Assembly: GCA_903929765.1 (NCBI GenBank)
Contig: CAIYVX010000038.1
Coordinates: 1 to 37,357 of the forward strand
Direction: 5' to 3'
From: an uncultured Planctomycetia bacterium
Lineage (GTDB): Bacteria; Planctomycetota; Phycisphaerae; FEN-1346; JAACEH01
Length of the DNA stretch: 37,357 nt
Shown here: positions 16,203 to 23,708 of the stretch, one piece after another
How the letters are laid out: each line of letters opens with the position of its first letter
Position numbering within the stretch: the first letter of the stretch is position 1
Notes under the pieces: generated by a model
What the model saw: only the letters and a program-made list of their open reading frames with translations
Database searches by the model: none
What the model was told of the DNA's origin: nothing
Made by a program: the position numbers and the translations under genes

Positions 16203-18818
16203 ATGCGCAGCGGACTGGCCATTCTGGTCATGGCGGCATTTCTGGCGGGTCCGGCCGCAGCGGCGACATACCATGTCGATGCGAATAACGGTAGCGACGT
16301 GCGGGGCAACGGCTCGGCGGCGGCGCCGTGGCAGACGCTGGGCAAGGTCCGCCCGGTGCTGGCCGGCGGCGACACGGTCGTACTCTATGACGGCAACTAC
16401 GGGGCCATCGAGGAAGTTCAGAACGGCCCGGCCGACCTCTACGCCAACTGGGTAACCTACGCGGCGGCCGCAGGGCGAAACCCGACGGTCGATCACGTCC
16501 TTCTCGGTGCGGACGACAAAGAATATCTCGGCGACAATCAGGCGGGCAGCTACGACGCGTACCTGCGCCTCAAGGGCGTACACATCGCCGACGGCGTGGC
16601 GGCCTACGGAGCGCGGCGGCTGGAACTGATCGATTGTCTGGTCCAGCGGCAGGGCGCGGCCGGCGGCTCGGCGGCGGCGCTGGAAAAGACGGCGGTGCTG
16701 GTGCGCAGCGGGGACGACGTGACGGTCCAGGGCTGCGAGATCGCCAACGCCGGCGTGGGGATTTCGGCGGCGGGGCACCATGTCCGCCTGATCGGCAACC
16801 ACGTCCATCACGCCACCAACGACGGCCTCCGGGCGGCGGGCCTGTGGGACTCGGAAGTGGAAGGAAACCTGATTCACGATATCGACGAGGGCGGGCCGGC
16901 GGACCAACCATCAGCCCCGCGGCGCGGCACGGGCCTGGCCATTGTCATTCCGCCGCCGGGCGCCGATGGGACGCAGAATCACGACGTGGTGTTCCGCAGC
17001 AACGTGATCTACGACGTGGCGGCGCACGCGGTGCGGATAGCCAATTGTCCGGCCCGGCCGCAGTTGGAAAATGAATTGATCGGGTTCGAGAACAATATTT
17101 TCGGGCCCGCGGGCGGGACGATGTTCGACGACGGCGACGCGATGGCGGGGCTGGTGTTGCGGCACAACACGGTGGTGAATTTTTCGGACGGTCGGAAGTT
17201 CAACGGCCTGGTCTGCCGCGATACGGCGCTGCGAATCAGCCGTCATGCGACCGACGTGGAAGTTTACAACAACATCCTCGGGGCCACGGCTATCGAGACT
17301 GGAGCCGACGTGCGGCTGTTCGACTGGAACCTGGTCCAGACGCCCGGCGGGGCCTTCGGCGTGGACCGGACGCGGGCCTACGGACGGTTCACGATCATCG
17401 GCGGCGAGGCGAAGTTTGTCGACCGGGAGGCCTGGGACGGGCGGCTGGAGGCGGGCAGCGCGGCCATCAACGCGGGGACGCGGCTGTTCGCGCCCGATCC
17501 GCTCTATCCCTACGACTTCGAGGGCACGCGGCGCGACGCCCGACCGGACCTGGGGGCCTGGGAAGCGCCGGGCCGGACGCCAAATGCGGAGCGGCCGCCG
17601 CCGCGCGATCCGGGGCCGAAGACGCTGTTCGTGGACGATTTCGAGCGCGGGCATTATGCCGGTGTCGATCCGTGGCTGGACGGTCCGGGCCGGATGGGCC
17701 TGAGCTGGAATCAGCCGGACGGCCCGTTCAAGTATTATGTAACCAACGGTGATATTCTTACGCGCAACGCCTTGTATGAGCCGACCGGGACAGCGGGGGA
17801 AGAGCGGGACGCCTGGATTTTCTCGGATCAGGGTTACAACTGGGTCGATTACGATCTGGATTTTGACGCTTACAACAATCATCTGGCCAAAGGCGGCGGG
17901 CCGCTGGTGCTGGCCCAGGACCGGGACACTTACTACTGGTTCGACCTCGCGGGCGGGCAACTCCTGCGGCGCATGGCCGACGGGTCGGGGCGGCCGAGCA
18001 GCAAGGTGCTGGCGACGAGTCCGGGCCTGCGGATTCCAGATGCGACGATGCGGCACTATCACCTGACGGTCCGCCACCACGGCGAGGGCGGGATCACGAT
18101 TACGGCGGGGACGGGCGGCAAGCCGCTCCTGACTTATACCGACAAAGATGCTGCGGCGGCGGGGACTTTTGCCGCCGGCGGCGTGGGCTTCCACGGCGAG
18201 ACGGACGAACAATACGCCAAGCTGGCTTACGACAACGTGGCGGTCCGTCTGGTTCAGGCGCGGGACGAGCAGCCGCCGAAAATCGTGCGTTGGGAAGTGC
18301 TGGAGAACCACGGGACGGCGGGGCGGCTGGCCGTGGTTGTCGCCAACGGCGACACGGTGGCGACGATTGAGGGGATTCGCGCGGTCCGGGTCGTGTTCAA
18401 CAAGCCCGTGACGGCGGCCTCGGCAACGGCGAAGGCGGTGCGGGTGCGCGGACAAATTAACGGCGCGGTTTCGGGCCGCGTGGTCCGGGTGACCCTCGAC
18501 GCGAGCGGGCGCGAGATGACCATCACCTTCAACGGTCCCCTGTCCGACCAGGATCGCTACGTGCTGACGATGGCCAACAGCGTCCGCGACGCCTCGGGCA
18601 ACGGCCTCTCGGGCGACCGGGACCGGGTGGTGACGGCGCTGGCGGGGGACGTGAACGGGTCTGGGACGGTCACGTCGAGCGACCTGGCGGCCGTGCAGAA
18701 CCGGATCGGCGTCGCGGTGACGACGGGGACGGCCCGCTGGGATGTCAACGGGAGCGGGATGATTACGGCGGCGGACCTGGTGGCGGTGCGAGCCATGTTC
18801 GGTCACACGGCGCCGTAA
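16203..18818 (+). CDS. Secreted right-handed beta-helix protein with dockerin-like C-terminus
   Basis: An 871-residue exported protein. A signal peptide (residues 1-20, cleavage after A-A-A) precedes YHVDANNGSD, typical of the opening of parallel beta-helix pectate-lyase-like folds. The helix spans about 21-450 with N-x-I/V repeats such as NHVHHATNDGL and VYNNILGA. A concanavalin-like beta-sandwich (about 475-690) and an Ig-like SbsA-type domain (about 700-810) follow. The C-terminus has two Ca-binding dockerin-like repeats, GDVNGSGTVTSSDLAAVQ and DVNGSGMITAADLVAVR. It may bind or cleave polysaccharide, but no catalytic residues are evident. There is no clear Shine-Dalgarno. Confidence 0.82.
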   Translation: MRSGLAILVMAAFLAGPAAAATYHVDANNGSDVRGNGSAAAPWQTLGKVRPVLAGGDTVVLYDGNYGAIEEVQNGPADLYANWVTYAAAAGRNPTVDHVLLGADDKEYLGDNQAGSYDAYLRLKGVHIADGVAAYGARRLELIDCLVQRQGAAGGSAAALEKTAVLVRSGDDVTVQGCEIANAGVGISAAGHHVRLIGNHVHHATNDGLRAAGLWDSEVEGNLIHDIDEGGPADQPSAPRRGTGLAIVIPPPGADGTQNHDVVFRSNVIYDVAAHAVRIANCPARPQLENELIGFENNIFGPAGGTMFDDGDAMAGLVLRHNTVVNFSDGRKFNGLVCRDTALRISRHATDVEVYNNILGATAIETGADVRLFDWNLVQTPGGAFGVDRTRAYGRFTIIGGEAKFVDREAWDGRLEAGSAAINAGTRLFAPDPLYPYDFEGTRRDARPDLGAWEAPGRTPNAERPPPRDPGPKTLFVDDFERGHYAGVDPWLDGPGRMGLSWNQPDGPFKYYVTNGDILTRNALYEPTGTAGEERDAWIFSDQGYNWVDYDLDFDAYNNHLAKGGGPLVLAQDRDTYYWFDLAGGQLLRRMADGSGRPSSKVLATSPGLRIPDATMRHYHLTVRHHGEGGITITAGTGGKPLLTYTDKDAAAAGTFAAGGVGFHGETDEQYAKLAYDNVAVRLVQARDEQPPKIVRWEVLENHGTAGRLAVVVANGDTVATIEGIRAVRVVFNKPVTAASATAKAVRVRGQINGAVSGRVVRVTLDASGREMTITFNGPLSDQDRYVLTMANSVRDASGNGLSGDRDRVVTALAGDVNGSGTVTSSDLAAVQNRIGVAVTTGTARWDVNGSGMITAADLVAVRAMFGHTAP

Positions 18819-18833
18819 ATTTCGATCATACCT

Positions 18834-18869
18834 CAAACAAAAAAACACGGCGGGCCGAGACCCGCCGTG
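18834..18869 (-). terminator. Rho-independent terminator of the second beta-helix gene
   Basis: On the minus strand the stem CACGGCGGG/CCCGCCGTG with a 6-base loop is followed by TTTTTTTGTTT. It lies 27 bases after the stop codon. The same stem could fold for the convergent plus-strand gene but has no T-run there. Confidence 0.85.
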
Positions 18870-18895
18870 GCACATTCGTTCAATATATTTCCATC

Positions 18896-20683
18896 CTACG
18901 GCGTCAGGTTATCCAGAATCTTGTACAAGATGACGCGATCTGCGGCAGTGACGTAGCCGTTGCCGGTCAGGTCGAAGTTGTAGTCCGGATAACCGGTGGC
19001 AAGATTGTTCAGTCGCGTGTTCAGAGACGTGAGGTCGGATGAATTAACCGCGCCGCTGTTGTCGATGTCGCCGAGGGGGCGAACGTTGGCGGTGAGCGTG
19101 ATGGAGCCGCGGACGCCGGACGGGCTGCCGACGACCTGGGCCAGAATCTGGCAGGAGCCGGTGCCGGTCGGGCTGGTGGTGCCGTAGACATAGACGGTTG
19201 AGGAGTTGGTGCCCGAGGCAAAGGTGGCCAGGCCGGGGCCGGCGGCCAGGCTGGTCGAGACCGTATAACTGGTATCGGAGTAAGGATCGTTGCTGACGGC
19301 GACCGTGAGGGTGTCATGGGGTTGGGCGTCGGCGGCGTTCACATAGACCCAGCCGTGCAGGAGGCTGGCGGTGAGCGTCAATACGCCGTCCAGAGAGGCC
19401 TGGGCGGTGTTGCCGTAAGCGCCGATTTCGATGCGTCCGCCGTTGGGCAGGGGCTGGGCGGAGTAGGTGAAGGCGGGGTCGCCGGCGGCGAGGCCGGGGC
19501 TGGTGGCGGCGTCGTAGAAGTAGGAGCCGTTGGCCGGGTTATAACGTCCGGCGACAGACTGGAGATGATAATCGCCGGTGGCGGGCGAGCCGAACAGCGG
19601 ATCGGTGGCGAGGTTGCCGGCGCCGTAGGTCAGGATGTTGGCGACGCTGTTGGTGGCCTGGTAGATGGCGGAATAGCCGCCCTGGAGGTCGCTGTAGAGA
19701 ATCGAGGCGACGGAGCCATTTTCGAGCGAGACCTGGGGGCCGTTGCCGACGGCGCTGTTGGAGTAGATCAGGCAACTGTCGATTTGGCCGGAGAGATTGG
19801 CATAGAGGAAACCGACGCCGCCACCGTTGCCGACGCCATAACTATTGAACGCCATATTGCCGACGATAGTGTCGTTATTGATTGTGGCCTGGACCTGGTA
19901 GCCGACGAAGATGCCGCCGCCGACGTCGCCGGCATTGTTGGCCACGATCAGATTGTTGACCATACTGGTGCTCATGGCCAGAGCGGCATCCGACTCGAAC
20001 GGACAGAATCCGCCGCCGTTGTCACCGGCGGAGTTGCTGATGACGGAGTTCAGCAGCAACTGCGGTGCGCAATAGCCGGAGGCGGTATAGACGAAAACTC
20101 CGCCGCCGTCCACACCGGCGGAATTGGCGCTGATGGTGTTGCTGACGACCACGGGCGAGGAAAAGCCGAGAATGCAGATTCCGCCGCCGTCATCGGTCGT
20201 GCTGTTGTTGGCGATGACATTGTTGCGAATGGTCGGCGAGGAGTTGTAGATGTAGATGCCGCCCGTGCCCAGGTCGGGAAAGTCCAAGCCGCTCCAAACG
20301 CCGCCGGTGATGGTGAAACCCTGAAGGACGGCGCCGGAATTTTCGCCGTGGTTAAAGGTGACGAGCGGGCTGCCGCCCGGGCTGTTGATGATCGTCGCGG
20401 CCACACCCGCCGGATTGGTCCAACTGGCACTTTGGACGGTGATGTTTTTGCCGTTGAAATTGATGGCCGAGTAGGTGCCGGTCAGGACCGTGACGTTATC
20501 GCCGTTGGCGGCGACGGCGGCAGTGATGCCGGCCTGGATGGTGTTGAATGGACTGGCGAACGTGCCGCTGCCGTTGGTGGGTCCGGCCTTGACGTACCAG
20601 GTCGTCGGCGCCGCCTGGGTGGCCTCCGCCGCAAGAACCAGAGTGAGCGCCGCCAAAAGCAGAGCGCTGATTGAAATTCGCAT
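18896..20683 (-). CDS. Secreted polymorphic-type beta-helix protein with dockerin-like C-terminus
   Basis: A 595-residue exported protein with a signal peptide (about residues 1-24, ending T-Q-A-A). The parallel beta-helix (about 28-400) has regular turns of the NNVIANNST-DDGGGI and NSAGDNGGGF type, as in Chlamydia/planctomycete Pmp-like passenger proteins. A beta-sandwich (about 420-530) follows. The dockerin-like pair GDIDNSGAVNSSDLTSLN and DLTGNGYVTAADRVILYK is at the end. The MRISISALL start is preferred because GAGGAG lies upstream; a longer in-frame start exists at 20731. The protein is shorter than, and convergent with, the 16203 gene, and both share the dockerin-like end. The substrate is unknown. 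Confidence 0.85.
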   Translation of the reverse strand: MRISISALLLAALTLVLAAEATQAAPTTWYVKAGPTNGSGTFASPFNTIQAGITAAVAANGDNVTVLTGTYSAINFNGKNITVQSASWTNPAGVAATIINSPGGSPLVTFNHGENSGAVLQGFTITGGVWSGLDFPDLGTGGIYIYNSSPTIRNNVIANNSTTDDGGGICILGFSSPVVVSNTISANSAGVDGGGVFVYTASGYCAPQLLLNSVISNSAGDNGGGFCPFESDAALAMSTSMVNNLIVANNAGDVGGGIFVGYQVQATINNDTIVGNMAFNSYGVGNGGGVGFLYANLSGQIDSCLIYSNSAVGNGPQVSLENGSVASILYSDLQGGYSAIYQATNSVANILTYGAGNLATDPLFGSPATGDYHLQSVAGRYNPANGSYFYDAATSPGLAAGDPAFTYSAQPLPNGGRIEIGAYGNTAQASLDGVLTLTASLLHGWVYVNAADAQPHDTLTVAVSNDPYSDTSYTVSTSLAAGPGLATFASGTNSSTVYVYGTTSPTGTGSCQILAQVVGSPSGVRGSITLTANVRPLGDIDNSGAVNSSDLTSLNTRLNNLATGYPDYNFDLTGNGYVTAADRVILYKILDNLTP

Positions 20684-20741
20684 CACTTGCTCCTCTCGGA
20701 AGCCGCTAAACAAAGGCCGTCCCGCCGCCACGCAGGGTCTT

Positions 20742-20775
20742 CCCTGTTAACTCCAAGCGTGAAAACAGGGAGAAA
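20742..20775 (-). promoter_or_regulatory. Leader stem-loop upstream of the beta-helix gene
   Basis: CCCTGTT and AACAGGG arms pair across about 14 bases inside the ~120-base leader predicted from the promoter at 20813-20841. There is no T-run, so it is not a simple terminator. It could be an mRNA stabiliser. Confidence 0.35.
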
Positions 20776-20812
20776 CATGCTGCAGGCCGACAGACAAAGG
20801 CCCGGCAGGGTA

Positions 20813-20841
20813 AATATAACCCATAAAATGCCCGGGGTCAA
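20813..20841 (-). promoter_or_regulatory. Sigma70-type promoter of the 18896-20683 beta-helix gene
   Basis: On the minus strand TTGACC (20836-20841) and TATATT (20813-20818) are separated by exactly 17 bases, each with one mismatch to consensus. The -35 overlaps the T-run of the rho terminator. Confidence 0.65.
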
Positions 20842-20872
20842 AAAAATCGGCCGGAAATGGCGATTTTTCCGG
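20840..20872 (-). terminator. Putative rho-independent terminator of the rho gene
   Basis: On the minus strand CCGGAAA/TTTCCGG forms a 7-bp stem with an 8-base loop, followed by CCGA and seven T residues. It lies about 40 bases after the rho stop codon. Confidence 0.6.
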
Positions 20873-20913
20873 GAATTTCCCGAAGATTTCGAGGAAAACA
20901 GCTCGCCGCCGAG

Positions 20914-22062
<1,149 letters not shown>

Positions 22063-22157
22063 AGTTCCTCTAAGGCAATTTGGGCAGTTGAAAACCCACC
22101 AGATGGAGTGGTTACACGGAATTCTAACCTAAAAAAAGTCAAAAGGCCAGAAAATCC

Positions 22158-22183
22158 CGCGCGAATTGCAGAAATTCCGCGCG
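22158..22183. repeat. Imperfect palindrome in the rho leader
   Basis: CGCGCGAATT and AATTCCGCGCG pair across a 5-base loop with one bulged base. It lies just after the stop of the 22202 gene and within the predicted rho leader. It may end the upstream transcript or modulate rho. Confidence 0.45.
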
Positions 22184-22201
22184 ATCGGCAGCCACTTTCT
22201 T

Positions 22202-22660
22202 CTAGTAATAGTTTGTTACCATTTCACTTTCGCCGATTCTAATCCCGTCGAATTCGACGGGATTAGAACCCGCAACAAAGTAAACCGAATGAGTAGGGGT
22301 GTCAATTTCCTTCGGGAGTGGGCGGCGGGCCAGGGCGGCTTCCTCATCGGATCTGGCGGCGGTGTCGCTGGCGGATGATGCGCTGACTGCGGCGGCAGAT
22401 TCCGACAGGTCGGCCATGTCTTCAGTAAGATGTTGCTGCGAAGGCGTAATTGGTCTTCGAGCAATCGCAGATTTAATCGGTTTCCTGGCGACAGCAGAAA
22501 CGCCGCTGGCAGCAACGGTGGTTTCGGTCTGATCGCTCGCCGCTGGCCGCGGGGCAGACAAACCGCTGCTATGACCAGCAAGCACAGTCCAGACGACTAC
22601 TACCACGGCGGCTATCGCCACCAAACCTGCCGCTGCCAAGATGAACCGGACTCTCGTCAT
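22202..22660 (-). CDS. Hypothetical single-pass membrane protein
   Basis: A 152-residue protein not recognised from any family. Residues about 7-29 form one strong hydrophobic helix after M-T-R-V-R, giving an N-in anchor. The rest is Ala/Ser/Thr-rich and low complexity, with a basic patch (RKPIKSAIARRP) and an acidic stretch after it. GAGGACAACAGC before the ATG is a good Shine-Dalgarno. The last ~25 codons coincide with a promoter module and a 32-bp perfect palindrome, so the true C-terminus may have been captured from regulatory DNA. Confidence 0.55.
   Translation of the reverse strand: MTRVRFILAAAGLVAIAAVVVVVWTVLAGHSSGLSAPRPAASDQTETTVAASGVSAVARKPIKSAIARRPITPSQQHLTEDMADLSESAAAVSASSASDTAARSDEEAALARRPLPKEIDTPTHSVYFVAGSNPVEFDGIRIGESEMVTNYY
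22237..22268. promoter_or_regulatory. Perfect 32-bp palindrome
   Basis: The arm TTCTAATCCCGTCGAA is followed directly by its exact reverse complement, with no spacer. It begins within two bases of the transcription start predicted from the promoter at 22277-22305. It could be an operator bound by a dimer, or a 5'-terminal RNA hairpin in the rho leader. Confidence 0.6.
22277..22305 (-). promoter_or_regulatory. Promoter module 1 (probable rho promoter)
   Basis: On the minus strand a perfect TTGACA (22300-22305), a 17-base spacer and TACTTT (22277-22282) are followed by GTTGC. The upstream CGCCGCCCAC and AAGGAAAT segments are conserved with module 2 at 23448-23476, while the spacers differ. That conservation pattern is what a promoter would show. 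Confidence 0.6.
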
Positions 22661-22798
22661 GCTGTTGTCCTCTTCCTTCGCTACTTCCCGGCCGCCGGAG
22701 CCACGCCTTAGCCCCCACCGCGACGCGCACGGCCCCTCAGAATCGCCCGATCACTTCCAGCGATTCGTTTTGATATTCCTTGAGATTAAGGGTGGGCA

Positions 22799-23092
22799 TC
22801 AGGAAACCGCGAATTCCATGGCCTTGGGATTATCCGCCCGCTTGGAGGCCTCCAGCAGTTCCATACTGACTACGTTGCCGAGGGCATCCAGTTCGACAAA
22901 AATGCCCGGAGCGAGCTCCTCGCTGCGCGACACCGCCCCCTGACGAAACGTGATCGTCAGCGTGTCGGTCCGCGTATCATAGTTCACCCGCACCGCCGGA
23001 TGACGAAATCGCAACTGCTCCGGCGGGGGCAGGAAGTCCTTGATAATCCGCGCCTTAATCGGCTCATCCGTGTACTTGATTGGCTTTCTCAT
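22799..23092 (-). CDS. DUF2283 protein, probable antitoxin of the BrnT-type toxin
   Basis: This 97-residue protein has two parts. The N-terminus, with KYTDEPIKARIIKDFLPPP, resembles the opening of CopG-like antitoxins that accompany BrnT toxins. The C-terminus (about residues 33-97) fits DUF2283: VNYDTRTDTLTITF, an acidic turn, IFVELDALGNVVSMELLEAS. The DNA-binding ribbon-helix-helix expected after DFLPPPEQL is absent. An AGGAG lies 5 bases before the ATG. The start lies 29 bases inside the brnT reading frame, so the two are translated together. The antitoxin role is an inference. Confidence 0.7.
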   Translation of the reverse strand: MRKPIKYTDEPIKARIIKDFLPPPEQLRFRHPAVRVNYDTRTDTLTITFRQGAVSRSEELAPGIFVELDALGNVVSMELLEASKRADNPKAMEFAVS

Positions 23093-23360
23093 AAAGTCTC
23101 CTGCCTACCCGCCAGTAACCCGCTCCAATGATTCTAACCTTCCCGCCCCGCCATGTAAAGCGAACCGTCAGGACGGCCCCGGCCACCTGGCCGAAACAGA
23201 AGTAGCGCCGCTCCGCGCCACCGTGGGCCAGGTCGTCGGCCAACACGCGGCGCCGGTCGCCGAACGCCTGCTGCGCCGTCCGGAAATCGACGCCGTGCTT
23301 GACCACGTTGCGGGTCTCTTTCCGCAAGTCCCATTCGAAATCGCTTTCTGGTGATTCCAT
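23064..23360 (-). CDS. BrnT-family toxin-like protein
   Basis: A 98-residue protein of the BrnT family, RelE-fold ribonuclease toxins of type II systems. FEWDLRKETRNVVKHGVDF matches the F-E-W-D-x-x-K-x-x-x-N-x-x-K-H-G-V signature, and KVRIIGAGYWRVGRRLYE corresponds to the C-terminal R-I-I-S-A-R block. In that block the second conserved Arg appears lost and the R-R-E-R helix reads R-V-G-R-R, so activity may be reduced. AAGG lies 7 bases before the ATG. The gene sits directly upstream of, and overlaps, the DUF2283 partner, the usual toxin-first order for this family. Confidence 0.78.
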   Translation of the reverse strand: MESPESDFEWDLRKETRNVVKHGVDFRTAQQAFGDRRRVLADDLAHGGAERRYFCFGQVAGAVLTVRFTWRGGKVRIIGAGYWRVGRRLYEKANQVHG

Positions 23361-23380
23361 TAGTGCACCTTCAGTTCATC

Positions 23381-23440
23381 GGGCGCCTGGCGGTGATGGT
23401 TCACGACTGCGGCTTTTCCGATCCAATCCAGGGTAGGCGT
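23381..23440 (-). pseudogene. Possible remnant of a DNA methyltransferase N-terminus
   Basis: The brnT leader encodes TPTLDWIGKAAVVNHHRQAP. This resembles the opening of adenine-specific DNA methyltransferases (L-D-W-I-G-K-x-A-V-x-N-H-H). Reading stops after DELKVH at a TAATG that overlaps the brnT ATG. No methylase motifs follow, so it is at most a fragment of about 20 codons. Confidence 0.3.
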
Positions 23441-23447
23441 GGCAACA

Positions 23448-23476
23448 AAGGTACTCCGGCGGGGCCGAGATGTCAA
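23448..23476 (-). promoter_or_regulatory. Promoter module 2 (probable brnT promoter)
   Basis: On the minus strand a perfect TTGACA (23471-23476), a 17-base spacer and TACCTT (23448-23453) are followed by TGTTGC. It is a diverged copy of module 1 at 22277-22305 and lies about 90 bases before the brnT start. Confidence 0.55.
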
Positions 23477-23596
23477 TTTCCTTTGGGCGTGGGCGGCGGA
23501 GAACCGATAATGAGGTAGAGTGGGGGCGGGTGAATTTTTCATGGCCCGTCTGCGACGGACCAGGCCACCCCCTCTGGCGATAGGGTTGAAACAGAT

Positions 23597-23700
23597 ACAC
23601 CCTCACCCTACCCTCCCCCCTCAAGGGGGAGGGGTGAAGAAGAAACGGCGACACCCTCACCCTACCCTCCCCCGTCAAGGGGGAGGGGTTAAAAAGAAGG
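23597..23700. repeat. Palindromic repeat R2, tandem pair with 54-base period
   Basis: Two copies of ACACCCTCACCCTACCC followed by a C-run/G-run stem (TCCCCC...GGGGGA) start at 23597 and 23651. Each ends in a purine-rich tail (GAAGAAGAAACGG or AAAAAGAAGGAACG). The second tail supplies the Shine-Dalgarno of the sulfatase gene. The rest of the 23361-23708 gap holds promoter module 2 and the methylase-like remnant. Confidence 0.8.
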
Positions 23701-23708
23701 AACGGACG

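Noticed and set aside
16911-18875. 654-codon minus-strand open frame opposite the first beta-helix gene
   Set aside because: Its translation is Arg/His/Pro-rich shadow sequence, whereas the plus strand has a signal peptide, helix repeats and dockerin-like end.
22237-22268. tRNA T-arm-like GGTTCTAATCCC in the 32-bp palindrome
   Set aside because: No acceptor, D or anticodon arms can be drawn around it; the match is superficial.
23597-23700. Possible CRISPR array
   Set aside because: There are only two tandem units, each a palindrome with a purine tail, no unique spacers and no cas genes.
23520-23708. N-terminal extension of the sulfatase by 63 residues
   Set aside because: The extension only translates the two R2 repeats (54-base period, so in frame). 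The ATG at 23709 has its own Shine-Dalgarno and starts at the conserved first strand.
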